The translations under genes and the position numbers were made by a program. The notes under the pieces are model-generated. The model saw nothing but the letters and a program-made list of their open reading frames with translations, was not told the DNA's origin and did not search any database. A stretch of 64,000 nucleotides of DNA from Caballeronia glathei (GTDB taxonomy: Bacteria; Pseudomonadota; Gammaproteobacteria; Burkholderiales; Burkholderiaceae). The stretch spans positions 51,521 to 115,520 of the forward strand of contig NZ_JFHC01000014.1 of assembly GCF_000698595.1 (NCBI RefSeq), read 5' to 3'. Below, one piece after another: positions 54,202-63,373 of the stretch (its first letter is position 1; every line of letters starts with the position of its first letter).

Positions 54202-54651
54202 ATGGTCGATCTATCGATTTACGGCGGGCTCTTTGTCGTCGCGCTGGTCGCCGCGACCATTCTGCCGCTCCAGTCCGAGGCGTTGCTCGTCGGTCTGCTG
54301 ATCGCCGGCAATCAGCCCGCGTGGCTGCTGGTCGCGGTAGCGAGCGTGGGCAACATCGCGGGCTCCACGATCAACTGGCAGCTCGGGCGCTCGATCGAGC
54401 GGCTGCGCGACCGGCGCTGGTTTCCGGTCAAGCCGGCGGCGCTCGAGCGGGCGGGGCGCTGGTATCACCGCTACGGGCGCTGGACGCTGCTGCTCAGCTG
54501 GACGCCCGTGATCGGCGACCCGCTGACGATGGTCGCCGGCGTGATGCGTGAGCCGCTGCGATCGTTCCTTGTCATCGTCGCGATCGCGAAGACCGGGCGC
54601 TATGTGGTGATCGCGTCGCTGGTGCTGTTTCACGGCAGGCTCGGCTTCTGA
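54202..54651 (+). CDS. YqaA/DedA-type small membrane protein
   Basis: 149 residues from ATG 54202 (MVDLSIYGGLFVVALVAATI). It has four hydrophobic stretches and the family marks LPLQSEALLVGLLIAGNQPA, SVGNIAGSTINWQLGRSIE and SWTPVIGDPLTMVAGVMREP. YqaA proteins are a short branch of the DedA/VTT superfamily, whose longer members move lipids across the inner membrane. The exact role of the short branch is not established. Confidence 0.87.
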   Translation: MVDLSIYGGLFVVALVAATILPLQSEALLVGLLIAGNQPAWLLVAVASVGNIAGSTINWQLGRSIERLRDRRWFPVKPAALERAGRWYHRYGRWTLLLSWTPVIGDPLTMVAGVMREPLRSFLVIVAIAKTGRYVVIASLVLFHGRLGF

Positions 54652-54685
54652 AACCATGCGGGTTTGCAAAACAAAGGTCCCGACC

Positions 54686-55198
54686 ATGAACCAGATCGTT
54701 CGCGCACCACTCTCGGTCGGACCGGCCTTGGCGTTCCTGATGAAGCTGCCCGTGCCCGCGCTGATTCCGCTCGCGCTTGCGGCGAGCTATCTGCTCGGGC
54801 TCGTCGTCGCGGTTCCCGTGGGCATCTTCTTTCCCGAGCTCGACGTCGGCGGGCCGCGGCTTCATCTGAACGGGCCGATCTTCGTCGTCTGGCTCGTTGC
54901 CGCGTGCGTCGTCATTCCGGTCGCCGAGACGCTCGTCTTCCAGTGGGCCTGCATCAGGCTGCTGCGCGAGAAGCTCAAGTGGCGCGCGTCGCGGGCGATC
55001 GCGGCATCGGCGGTCCTGTTCGGCCTCTCGCACACATACAGCGTGCCTTACGTGCTGATCGCCACGATCGGCGGCGTCGTGCTCGGGATTGTCTTCGTGA
55101 TCGAGCAGGAAAAGAACGGATCGCCGTTCTGGGTCGTCGCGACCATTCATGCGCTGCGCAACCTGATCGCGACGTTCGCGTTCGCCACCGTCCTGTGA
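54686..55198 (+). CDS. CPBP (CAAX-protease-like) membrane protein with altered motif 1
   Basis: 170 residues from ATG 54686 (MNQIVRAPLSVGPALAFLMK) with four to five hydrophobic helices. The motif positions are VIPVAETLVFQWACIRLLRE (motif 1, usually EExxxR), VLFGLSHTYS (motif 2, FxxxH kept) and ATIHALRNLIA (motif 3, HxxxN kept). Only one of the two Glu of motif 1 is present and the Arg is replaced by Gln, so peptidase activity is uncertain. It follows the YqaA-like gene by 34 bases and is probably co-transcribed. Confidence 0.75.
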   Translation: MNQIVRAPLSVGPALAFLMKLPVPALIPLALAASYLLGLVVAVPVGIFFPELDVGGPRLHLNGPIFVVWLVAACVVIPVAETLVFQWACIRLLREKLKWRASRAIAASAVLFGLSHTYSVPYVLIATIGGVVLGIVFVIEQEKNGSPFWVVATIHALRNLIATFAFATVL

Positions 55199-55332
55199 AC
55201 CGGTGAGTTCGCCCCTCGCGCGGTTGTTATACGATTCCTGAACACGAAAACGCGCGGGCCTGTCACGACGACCGCCTGACCGAAGCCGACAGCCCGCAAG
55301 CCGACAGACGCCGCCGCCGAGCCGAGCGAACC

Positions 55333-56619
55333 ATGTCCATGGACGACCCTGAACGCGACGCGCACCCGCCACACCCGGCCCCGGCAGGCGCGTCCGCTTC
55401 CCGCGCGTGGATGCAGGGGCCGGTTGCGGCGCTCTCCACGCTCGCGCAGATCGGCGGCGCGGCGCTCGCCGCGGTCGGACGCGAACTGGCGGCATGGAAG
55501 CCGTCGACGGAACGCGCGGCCTTTGCCGCGCAGGCGGTGCTCTCGGTTGCGCTGGCGGTTGCGCTCGCTTACGCGCTCAACCTGTCGAACACATGGTGGG
55601 CGGCGATCAGCGGCTTCGCGGTGATGCAGACGAGCTTCGCGGCGTCCGCGAAGCGCGCCGCGCACCGCATCCTCGGCACGGTGCTCGGCGCGTTGCTCGG
55701 CACGATTGCCGGACCCGCGATCGGCGATCTGCCGTGGATCTTCGTGCCGCTTCTTGGCGTGATCGGCGGGGTGTCGGTGTACCGGGCGATCGGCTCGGAT
55801 GCCGGGTACGCGTGGATTCTCGGCGGGGTCACCGCGCTGATGGTGACCTACGAGGCGCACAAGCTGGCGACGGCCGCCGCGACTGCCTCATTCGCGACGC
55901 TGCGAGTGGCCGAAGTCGTGGTCGGGACGCTTGCGTGCCTGGCTGTGTCGGGCGCGTTCCATCTCGGGGCGCAGCTGCGCGCGAAGCGTCGCGCGGGCGC
56001 CGGACCTGCCGGGCCGGTCGCAGCGGCGGCGCCGGGCGCCATGCCCGCCACGCCCGACGATACGCCCGCGGTGGCGGCGCACGCGCCGTCGCAGCAAGCG
56101 CAGCACGCGGCGCGCAAGCTGCTCGCGTGGCAATGCGCGCTATCGGTTTCGATACTGGCAGCGCTTACTTACGTACTGAAGCTGCCGGGCTTCGCGCAGG
56201 CGATGGTCACGGCTGTCGCCGTGCTGATCCTGCCCGTGTCGTCGCTGGGCGGCAGCACGCCGCGGCCGGTGGTCGAGCGCATGGTGCACCGCTTTGCGGG
56301 GTGCCTGCTCGCGGGGGTGATCAGCGTCGCGCTGCTGCCGGTGCTCGGCGAGAGCGCGCCAGCGTGCATGCTCGTGCTTTCGCTCGGCGTGTGGTTCGGA
56401 TGCCACGTGCAGACGGGCCAGGAAGGCGCGAGCTACGTCGGCCGGCAGTTCACGATCGCGTTCATCATGGTGTTCGTGCAGGATCACCACTGGTCCGCCG
56501 ATCCGGTCCCGGCGCTGATGCGGCTCTCGGGCATCCTGACGGGCGTCGTCGTGCTTTCCGCGGTGATGCTCGCCACCAGCCGCCTGCCGCTCGCGCGGCA
56601 GGGCGCCGCCGCGGGATGA
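55333..56619 (+). CDS. FUSC-family (aromatic acid exporter-type) membrane protein
   Basis: 428 residues. Two blocks of hydrophobic helices are joined by a loop of about 60 residues rich in Ala/Pro/Gly. The first block shows ALNLSNTWWAAISGFAVMQT and AAHRILGTVLGALLGTIAGP; the second shows VERMVHRFAGCLLAGVISVA. This is the two-repeat layout of FUSC/AaeB-like exporters without a large cytoplasmic domain. It could export aromatic acids or similar; the substrate is unknown. Confidence 0.85.
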   Translation: MSMDDPERDAHPPHPAPAGASASRAWMQGPVAALSTLAQIGGAALAAVGRELAAWKPSTERAAFAAQAVLSVALAVALAYALNLSNTWWAAISGFAVMQTSFAASAKRAAHRILGTVLGALLGTIAGPAIGDLPWIFVPLLGVIGGVSVYRAIGSDAGYAWILGGVTALMVTYEAHKLATAAATASFATLRVAEVVVGTLACLAVSGAFHLGAQLRAKRRAGAGPAGPVAAAAPGAMPATPDDTPAVAAHAPSQQAQHAARKLLAWQCALSVSILAALTYVLKLPGFAQAMVTAVAVLILPVSSLGGSTPRPVVERMVHRFAGCLLAGVISVALLPVLGESAPACMLVLSLGVWFGCHVQTGQEGASYVGRQFTIAFIMVFVQDHHWSADPVPALMRLSGILTGVVVLSAVMLATSRLPLARQGAAAG

Positions 56620-56642
56620 AACGGCTGAAGCGAACGACCGGT

Positions 56643-56686
56643 CGCGACGCGCGCCGCCCGGGCAAGCCCGGGCGGCGCGCGTCGCG
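56643..56686. terminator. Perfect 21-bp hairpin between convergent genes
   Basis: The arms 56643-56663 and 56666-56686 are exact inverse complements with a two-base AA loop. The stem is nearly all G and C (CGCGACGCGCGCCGCCCGGG at its start). There is no T tract on either side, so it may stop polymerase by stem strength alone, or stabilise both mRNA ends. Confidence 0.75.
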
Positions 56687-56698
56687 GTCAGGCTTGCC

Positions 56699-58174
56699 TC
56701 AGGCTTCCTCGGCCCACGCCATGCTCTCGCGCGCCATCAGCGCCGACGATGCCGCCGGCCCGAACGTTCCCGCCGTGTAGTTGCGCGGGCGGTCGTTGAG
56801 TTCCTTCCAGCCCGCGAGGATCGGCTCGACCCACGCCCAGGCCGCCTCCAGTTCGTCGCGCCGCATGAAATGGGTGAGGCGTCCGCGGATCACGTCGATG
56901 AGCAGCCGCTCGTAGGCTTCCGCGCGGCGCTCCGTGAACGCCTGCTGCAAGTCGAGGTTCAGGTTCACCGGCAGCATGTGCATGCCGCTGCCCGGCTCCT
57001 TCGCGAGCATCTGGAGCTGGATCGACTCTTCCGGCTGCAACTGGATGATCAGACGGTTGCCGTAGTTGCGCGGACCGCTCGGGATGATCGAGAACGGCAG
57101 GTCCGCGAAGTCGATCACGATCTCCGACTGGCGCTTCTGCAGCCGCTTGCCCGTGCGCAGGAAGAACGGCACGTTCGCCCAGCGCCAGTTGTTGATGTGC
57201 GCGCGCAGCGCGACGAACGTTTCCGCGCGGCTCTCGGCGGGCACGTTCGCTTCTTCCAGATAGCCCTTGACCGGCTCGCCGCCGATCGCGCCCGCCGCGT
57301 ACTGGCCGCGCACGGTGTCGCGCGCGATGTCGGCAACCGACATCGGCCGCAGCGAGCGCAGCACCTTCAGCTTTTCGTCGCGCACGGCGTCCGGGTCGAG
57401 CGACACGGGCGGCTCCATCGCGACGATGCACAAGAGCTGCAGCAAGTGGTTCTGCACCATGTCGCGCAGCGCGCCCGTCTGGTCGTAGAAGCCCGCGCGG
57501 CTGCCGACGCCCACCGTTTCGGCCACCGTGATCTGCACGCTCTTGATGTACGGCGCCTGCCACAGCGGGCCGAAGATCGCGTTGCCGAAGCGCAGCACCA
57601 TCAGGTTCTGCACCGTTTCCTTGCCGAGATAGTGGTCGATGCGATAAATCTGCGCTTCCTTGAAATGCCGTCCGACCGACGCGTTGATTGCCTGCGCCGA
57701 AGCCAGGTCGTGCCCGAGCGGCTTTTCCAGGACGACGCGCGCATGCGCGTCCACGAGGCCCGCCACCGCGAGGTTGTCGCAGATCGTGGTGAAGAGGTCC
57801 GGCGCGGTCGCGAGATAGAACACGCGCAGCCCGTTCGGCCGCGACGTTTCGGCGAGGCGCTGGTAGTCGGCCGGCGCGTCGATGTCGATGCGCACGTAGT
57901 CGAAGAGGGCGAGGAACTTGTCCCACGATTGCGCATCGAGCGCCTTGCTGTCGACGAACGGACGCGAGTGCTCCTCCATGAACGCGAGGTATTGCTCGCG
58001 CGTCCAGTCCCGCCGGCCGATGGCGATGATGCGCGTCTCGGGGGGCAGGTTGCAGTGCAGGTGCGCCATGTACAGCGCGGGCAGCAGCTTGCGCGCGGAC
58101 AGGTCTCCGCCTCCGCCGAAGATGATCATGTCGACGGGCAGGTCGGGCGTGCCGGAAGGATTTTGAGTCGTCAT
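56699..58174 (-). CDS. zwf: Glucose-6-phosphate 1-dehydrogenase
   Basis: 491 residues, normal for bacterial Zwf. The NADP-binding start is DMIIFGGGGDLSARKLLPAL (GGGGDLSARK). The catalytic block is YRIDHYLGKETVQNLMVLRF with the conserved RIDHYLGKE. The beta-domain shows FFLRTGKRLQKRQSEIVIDF. It converts glucose 6-phosphate to 6-phosphogluconolactone with NADP+ and feeds the Entner-Doudoroff and pentose phosphate routes. It stands alone here, without pgl or edd. Confidence 0.97.
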   Translation of the reverse strand: MTTQNPSGTPDLPVDMIIFGGGGDLSARKLLPALYMAHLHCNLPPETRIIAIGRRDWTREQYLAFMEEHSRPFVDSKALDAQSWDKFLALFDYVRIDIDAPADYQRLAETSRPNGLRVFYLATAPDLFTTICDNLAVAGLVDAHARVVLEKPLGHDLASAQAINASVGRHFKEAQIYRIDHYLGKETVQNLMVLRFGNAIFGPLWQAPYIKSVQITVAETVGVGSRAGFYDQTGALRDMVQNHLLQLLCIVAMEPPVSLDPDAVRDEKLKVLRSLRPMSVADIARDTVRGQYAAGAIGGEPVKGYLEEANVPAESRAETFVALRAHINNWRWANVPFFLRTGKRLQKRQSEIVIDFADLPFSIIPSGPRNYGNRLIIQLQPEESIQLQMLAKEPGSGMHMLPVNLNLDLQQAFTERRAEAYERLLIDVIRGRLTHFMRRDELEAAWAWVEPILAGWKELNDRPRNYTAGTFGPAASSALMARESMAWAEEA

Positions 58175-58352
58175 GGTGCGTATTGGGTCGCCGGTTGAGG
58201 GATCAGGAACGCCGCAGCGCAGGGAGTTTTTCCAAGACGCCTATGGTGCATGTTTTGCGTGTTTTTTGCACGCGACGCCCCGCGCGGCAGGCGGCAAGAG
58301 GAAACCGGCCGCAACGGGGCCGCGTCGCGGTTCGATCAGCGCGGCCGCTCGT

Positions 58353-59252
58353 TCAGTTCAATGAAGTGTCGGCGCGCAGGGTCTCGATGGCGAGGTCGAG
58401 GAACGCGCGAACCTTCTGTATCACGTGCCTGCCTTCGCGGTGCACCACGTGGATCGGGAGCGCTGGCGGCTCGAAGTCCGGGAGCACGATCCTGAGCGTG
58501 CCGTCGCGCAGGTGGTGCGCCACCTGATAGGACAAAAGACGCGTGATGCCGAAGCCCGCGGCGGCGGCGATGATCGCGGAGTCGTTGGTGGTGGTGGTGA
58601 GGCGCGGCTGCAGGCGCACGACGAGCGGCCGGTCGCCTTCGTAGAGACGCCATTCGGGCGACGGCGAAATGCCGCTCGACAGGATCGACACGTGGTTCGC
58701 GAGGTCCTCGGGACGCTGCGGCTCGCCGTACCGCTCCAGATACTCCGGCGAGGCGCAGAGCACGCGGCGGACCTTCCCCACGCCGATCGCCTGCAGCGAC
58801 GAACTCGGCAGCTCGCCGATGCGCACCGCCACGTCGATGCCTTCATCCACCATGTTGACCACGCGGTCCAGAAACGTGCACTGGACATCGGTATCCGGAT
58901 AGCGCGTCAGGTAGTCGAGCACGATGGAGGTGATGTAGTACTTCCCGAACAGCATGGGCGCCGTGACCGAGAGCGTGCCGCGCGGCGACGAGTGCGTGCC
59001 TGTCGCCGACAGTTCCGCCTCGTCGACTTCGCCCAGTATGCGGCGGCAATTCTCGAAGTACGCGGACCCGGCGTCGGTGAGGCGCACGACGCGCGTCGTG
59101 CGGGTGAGCAGCCTCACGCCGAGCCGCTCTTCCAGCTCCGTCACGACCCGGCTCACCACCGACGGCGACACGTCGAGCTTGCGCGCGGCCGACGCGAAGC
59201 CGCCTGTCTCGACTACCGTGACGAAGGTCGTCATTGCCTGGAAGCGGTCCAT
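58353..59252 (-). CDS. LysR-family transcriptional regulator
   Basis: 299 residues from ATG 59252 (MDRFQAMTTFVTVVETGGFA). The winged helix covers the first 60 residues (SAARKLDVSPSVVSRVVTEL, EERLGVRLLTRTTRVVRLTD). The effector domain follows, with the AaeR/PA1-type GIDVAVRIGELPSSSLQAIG. It lies between zwf and the flavin-fusion gene on the same strand; control of the latter with the GST gene is possible but unproven. Confidence 0.92.
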   Translation of the reverse strand: MDRFQAMTTFVTVVETGGFASAARKLDVSPSVVSRVVTELEERLGVRLLTRTTRVVRLTDAGSAYFENCRRILGEVDEAELSATGTHSSPRGTLSVTAPMLFGKYYITSIVLDYLTRYPDTDVQCTFLDRVVNMVDEGIDVAVRIGELPSSSLQAIGVGKVRRVLCASPEYLERYGEPQRPEDLANHVSILSSGISPSPEWRLYEGDRPLVVRLQPRLTTTTNDSAIIAAAAGFGITRLLSYQVAHHLRDGTLRIVLPDFEPPALPIHVVHREGRHVIQKVRAFLDLAIETLRADTSLN

Positions 59253-59415
59253 ATCGTGTGTCGTTTCCGAATCGGGAAGAGGGCAGTCGTATTGCCGTGC
59301 ATTCTGGGACATAAGTGGCCTCTGAACAAATGAAAATGCGTCGGCAAAGGCGTCGCGACAGGGAAATCGTTCCGCACGGATGCGCGGCCGGCCGCCTTGG
59401 GATGGCCCGAATGCG

Positions 59416-59452
59416 AAACGGCCCGCCGATGCGATGCACCGGCGGGCCGTTT
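59416..59452 (-). terminator. Terminator after the flavin-fusion gene
   Basis: ACGGCCCGCCG and CGGCGGGCCGT pair with an 11-base loop; AAAC and GTTTC flank the stem. On the minus strand it lies 24 bases after the fusion gene's stop codon. Confidence 0.75.
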
Positions 59453-59475
59453 CAGTCAAATAGAGCGATCGGGGC

Positions 59476-61560
59476 TCAGAGTTCCAGCAAGAGCCGGTTG
59501 CCGCCCGGCGCATCGGACTCTCCAGGAACGGCGCAGCAGATGAGCGCTTCGTCGTCGGGCACGCTGAACGCGGGCGCCGTCGGATAGGCCACCGCGCCTT
59601 CCACGATGCGCGTCCTGCACGTGCCGCAGCTGCCTCCCCGGCAGCTGAAGTCGGGCGACAGGCCGCGCGCTTCGGCCAGTTCGAGCAGCGTGCCGCCACC
59701 CGGCGTCCAGCGGGCCTCCTTCCCCGACGTGACGAACGCAACCGGCACCGGTTCGGTTGCGGGTGCGCGCCCGGGCTGCGCCGCGCCCGCGCCCTGATCG
59801 GGCTTGCGCACGAGGGCCGCCGGTCCGAACGCTTCGGCGTGAATGCGCGCATCGGCGATGTTCAGGCCGCGCAGGCCGTCGTAGACCGACTGCATGAACG
59901 CGGTGGGGCCGCACAGGTAGAAGTCGTAGTCGTTGAACGGCAGCGTGCCCGTGAGCATGGCCATGTCGATGCGCCCGGCCACGTCGTAGTCCACTTTCGC
60001 GCGCGCCCCTTCGGTATCGCTGAGCGCGCGGATCACGTGAACGGCGCCGCCGGCTGCCTGCGCGAGGCTTGCGATTTCGTCCGCGAACGCCCGTTCGGCA
60101 ATCGAGCGCGCCGAGTGGAAGAACCACACGGGACGCGTGCGGCGCGTGCGCCCGCCTTCGTACACGACGTGCCGCAGCATCGCGAGCATCGGCGTCACGC
60201 CGACGCCGGCTGCGAGCAGCACGGCGGGCCGGCGCTCGGCCGCGTCGATCGTGAAATCTCCGGCGGGCGCGCGCGCCTCGATGATGTCGCCCGTGCGAAG
60301 CGTGTCGTGCAGATGCCCGGACGCGAGCCCCTGCCGCTTCACGCTGATGCGGTAGAACCCGTCCGATGGCGCCGCTGACAGCGTGTACGTGCGGATCACC
60401 GGATGGCCGTCGCAGCCCGGCGGCGTGACGCGGATCGGCAGGTGCTGCCCGGCGGCGTGCGGTGCGAGCCCCGCGCCGTCGAGCGGTTCGAGATGGAACG
60501 AGCGGATCACGGCGCTTTCATCGACGATCTTCGCGATCCGGAACGGCCGCCATGCGCGCGCGAGTGACGCCGCGCCGATGCGCTCGGCGGCTTCCTTCCA
60601 GCTGCCGGTCATCAGCGAGTTGGGCGACCAGCCGCCTTCCTGGAAGCGCCAGCGCAGCGCGAGCGCCGCCTCGCGGTAGACGATGCGCCGCGGCGTGAAG
60701 CGCCACAGCCGTTCCGCGCCCTGGAATGCGGCGATTTCCGGCGAATCGAGAATGACCTCGGCGTCGCCGGAAAGCTGGAGCAGGTCGCCCGTTTCGAAGT
60801 CGGCGAACATGAGGCCCGCCTTCGGGTTCACCACGAAATTGCCGAGCGTGTTGAAAAAGAGGTTGCCTGCGAAGTCCGGGATGGTGAGCACGCCGTCGGC
60901 GCCGATCCGCACGAAACCCGCCTTGCCGCCGCGATGCGACACATCCACTTGCCGCTCGCCGTCTTCGCGATCGGTGTAGGACGCGACGAAAAACGTGTCC
61001 GCGCCGGAGATCATCGATGCGGCGCGCGGCGACAGGCGCTCCATATGCACCGGCGTGGACGCGGAGGGCGTCGCCGGATCGCGCACGAACTCGAACTCGC
61101 GCAACTGGATGTACTGCGGGCAGTTGCCGTAACTCTGGACCACCTCGACGCCGAACGTGCCCGAGCCGCCGCGGCGGATCACGCCGTTGACCCGGTTGCG
61201 CCGCCGCGTGTGCAGCTCGATGCCGAGCAGCCCGATGGCGTTGCCGTCTTCGAGGCCGGAGTCGGCGGGATCGTTCGCATCGCGGGTGGCGGTGACGTTC
61301 AGCACCGCAGGCGTCGGCGCGTCCAGGAAGCCGGCCCCGCCCGCAAGCACCGTCGCCCACGCGTCCCCGGCCGTGTCCACGGCGCCCGCCACGATGAACG
61401 GCAACTGCGCATAGAACTCGCGATGCTGGTCGAGCAGGAAGTGGCGCACGAAGCGGCGTCCGAGGCCGTCCATCCGCTCGGCCACGCCCGCGCGGCGCTG
61501 CAGTTCGATCTCGCCGGCGTGCCACGGAGAACGGTCGACGGTCGTGGAGAGGGTGGACAT
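59476..61560 (-). CDS. Fusion: PNPOx-like flavin domain, ferredoxin-reductase domains and 2Fe-2S ferredoxin
   Basis: 694 residues from ATG 61560 (MSTLSTTVDRSPWHAGEIEL). Residues about 1-310 form a split-barrel PNPOx-like domain (DREFY-type QHREFYAQLPFIVAGAVDT, DFAGNLFFNTLGNFVVNPKA). Residues about 335-440 are an FAD-binding reductase domain (VIRTYTLSAAPSDGFYRIS). Residues 450-580 bind NAD(P)H (AVLLAAGVGVTPMLAMLRHV). The last 85 residues are a plant-type ferredoxin with CRGGSCGTCRTRI and a later Cys in ALICCAVPG. It would pass electrons from NAD(P)H through FAD to the cluster. A GST gene lies just upstream in the same operon. The substrate of the first domain is unknown. Confidence 0.9.
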   Translation of the reverse strand: MSTLSTTVDRSPWHAGEIELQRRAGVAERMDGLGRRFVRHFLLDQHREFYAQLPFIVAGAVDTAGDAWATVLAGGAGFLDAPTPAVLNVTATRDANDPADSGLEDGNAIGLLGIELHTRRRNRVNGVIRRGGSGTFGVEVVQSYGNCPQYIQLREFEFVRDPATPSASTPVHMERLSPRAASMISGADTFFVASYTDREDGERQVDVSHRGGKAGFVRIGADGVLTIPDFAGNLFFNTLGNFVVNPKAGLMFADFETGDLLQLSGDAEVILDSPEIAAFQGAERLWRFTPRRIVYREAALALRWRFQEGGWSPNSLMTGSWKEAAERIGAASLARAWRPFRIAKIVDESAVIRSFHLEPLDGAGLAPHAAGQHLPIRVTPPGCDGHPVIRTYTLSAAPSDGFYRISVKRQGLASGHLHDTLRTGDIIEARAPAGDFTIDAAERRPAVLLAAGVGVTPMLAMLRHVVYEGGRTRRTRPVWFFHSARSIAERAFADEIASLAQAAGGAVHVIRALSDTEGARAKVDYDVAGRIDMAMLTGTLPFNDYDFYLCGPTAFMQSVYDGLRGLNIADARIHAEAFGPAALVRKPDQGAGAAQPGRAPATEPVPVAFVTSGKEARWTPGGGTLLELAEARGLSPDFSCRGGSCGTCRTRIVEGAVAYPTAPAFSVPDDEALICCAVPGESDAPGGNRLLLEL

Positions 61561-61616
61561 GATGTTGCGCCTCGAAAGTAGGGACGGGGCGGGCGCGGTG
61601 CGCCCGGCCGGGTGCG

Positions 61617-62234
61617 TCAGCTGTTGGCCGTGAGGCCGACGGGCGTCTTCCTGAACTCGACGAAGCCCGACAGCGCCTCGACGCGGTGCAGCCACGCGTT
61701 CACGTTCCGGTACGCGGCGATATCGACGTTGCCTTCCGGCGCGCGGGCGATGTAGCCGTACAGCGCGACGTCGGCGATCGTCGGCGAGCCCTCGGCGATC
61801 CATTCGCGGCCCGCCAGCTCGTCGTCGATCACCTTCAGCACGGCGTGCGCGCGGCGGATGGCGTCGTCGGCGTCGAGCTTCGCGTTGAACACGGTGACGA
61901 GGCGCGCGGCAGCCGGACCGTACGCGATCTCGCCTGCGGCGACCGATAGCCATCGCTGCACGGCGGCCGCTGCGGCGGGCGTCTGCGGCAGCCATTCGTC
62001 CTTGCCGTGCTTCTTGGCAAGATAGACCAGAATCGCGTTGGAGTCCGAGATCACGGCGTCGCCGTCGACCAGCACCGGAACCTGACCGAAGCGGTTCATG
62101 CGCAGGTATTCGGGCGACTTGTGGGCGCCTGCCGCCAGATCGACTTCGATGGCTTCGTACGGTGCGTCGATGAGCGAGAGGAAAAGACGGGCGCGATGCG
62201 AATGGCCGGACAGCGGATGGTAATAAAGTTTCAT
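61617..62234 (-). CDS. Glutathione S-transferase
   Basis: 205 residues ([20 protein letters not shown]) with AGGAGG upstream. The N-terminal thioredoxin-fold domain has the Ser/Tyr-type start and the cis-Pro with glutathione loop [20 protein letters not shown] (SNAI in place of the usual ESxAI). The C-terminal helical domain follows from about residue 85. It lies 56 bases before the flavin-fusion gene, which suggests joint detoxification or xenobiotic metabolism. Confidence 0.93.
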   Translation of the reverse strand: MKLYYHPLSGHSHRARLFLSLIDAPYEAIEVDLAAGAHKSPEYLRMNRFGQVPVLVDGDAVISDSNAILVYLAKKHGKDEWLPQTPAAAAAVQRWLSVAAGEIAYGPAAARLVTVFNAKLDADDAIRRAHAVLKVIDDELAGREWIAEGSPTIADVALYGYIARAPEGNVDIAAYRNVNAWLHRVEALSGFVEFRKTPVGLTANS

Positions 62235-62501
62235 GGAGAACCTCCTGGTACGCAGTGTTGTGGGCGGGAATGTTTCCCAACCTCTGGCTCGAAGTCTAGG
62301 TGCCCGGCGGGGTTTGTTTAATACCAGCCGGATTCAAATCACCATTCTCGTAACGCGAACGATCGGCGTGAAGCAGGCTGGCCAAGGCGGCGCGGCGTTA
62401 AGCAAATCGAAACCCCCGGTTCAAGAATGCGAACTTCGCGGATCGCGCGAGCCGGTTCATAGTGGAACCCGAAGCACAAACCAGATTCCGGAGACAGCGA
62501 A
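62235..62501. promoter_or_regulatory. Divergent promoter region of the GST operon and the dehydratase operon
   Basis: The 267 bases separate the divergent GST (minus) and MaoC-like dehydratase (plus) genes. A LysR- or TetR-type operator may be present, but no clear symmetrical site was picked out by eye. Confidence 0.4.
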
Positions 62502-63344
62502 GTGTCCGAACCCACCCCCAGGCTTGCCGACTGGCTCGACAAGACAGCCGTCGCCGAAGACGACATCACCGCCTACCCCCTCGCGGCCATGTCCGCCACC
62601 CTCGATCGCGAGACGACCGGCGGCGCCGTGCCGCCGCTCTGGCACTGGCTCTATTTCCTGCCGGTGGCGCCGCTCGCGGAGGTCGGCCAGGACGGCCATC
62701 CGAAGCGCGGCGGCTTCCTGCCGCCCGTGCCGCTGCCGCGCCGCATGTGGGCGGGCGGGCGCCTGACGTTTCATGCGCCGCTCGCCGCCGGCGAGCGGGC
62801 CACGCGCACCTCGACGATCGCGAGCATCGAGGACAAGACCGGGCGCACCGGGCGCCTCGTGTTCGTCACGGTGCGGCATGAAATGGGCGTCGCGGGCGAT
62901 CTCAGGATCGAGGAGGAGCAGGACATCGTCTATCGCGATGCGCCGGTTCCGGGCGCGCCGGAAAAAGAGCCCGCCCGCGCGCCGCAGGGCGAGGCTTTTC
63001 AGCGCACCGTCACCGCCGATCCGGTGATGCTGTTCCGCTATTCCGCGCTGACGTTCAACGGTCACCGCATTCACTACGACTATCCGTACGTGACGCAGGA
63101 AGAGGGCTATCCGGGGCTCGTCGTGCACGGGCCGCTGATCGCGACGCTGCTCGTCGACCTGCTGCGCCGCGAACTGCCCGCGGCCACGCTCAGGACGTTC
63201 GCCTTTCGCGCGGTGCGCCCGACGTTCGCGGGCAATCCGTTCACGCTGTGCGCGAAGCCGTCGGACGACGGCCACACGGTCGAGCTGTGGGCGAAGGACC
63301 ACGACGGCTACCTCACGATGAGCGCGAGCGCGACGCTCGCCTGA
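62502..63344 (+). CDS. MaoC/FAS1-type dehydratase (mesaconyl-C4-CoA hydratase-like)
   Basis: 280 residues from GTG 62502 (SEPTPRLADWLDKTAVAEDD), with GGAGA eight bases upstream. It has two hotdog halves: an N-terminal FAS1-dehydratase-like part (GFLPPVPLPRRMWAGGRLTF) and a C-terminal MaoC-like part (SALTFNGHRIHYDYPYVTQE, VVHGPLIATLLVDLLRRELP) carrying the hydratase His. This is the architecture of mesaconyl-C4-CoA hydratase and itaconyl/mesaconyl-CoA enzymes. With the acyl-CoA dehydrogenase gene next to it, a CoA-ester degradation operon starts here. Confidence 0.87.
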   Translation: MSEPTPRLADWLDKTAVAEDDITAYPLAAMSATLDRETTGGAVPPLWHWLYFLPVAPLAEVGQDGHPKRGGFLPPVPLPRRMWAGGRLTFHAPLAAGERATRTSTIASIEDKTGRTGRLVFVTVRHEMGVAGDLRIEEEQDIVYRDAPVPGAPEKEPARAPQGEAFQRTVTADPVMLFRYSALTFNGHRIHYDYPYVTQEEGYPGLVVHGPLIATLLVDLLRRELPAATLRTFAFRAVRPTFAGNPFTLCAKPSDDGHTVELWAKDHDGYLTMSASATLA

Positions 63345-63373
63345 CACCACCCCGACACTCACGCCCAGGCACC

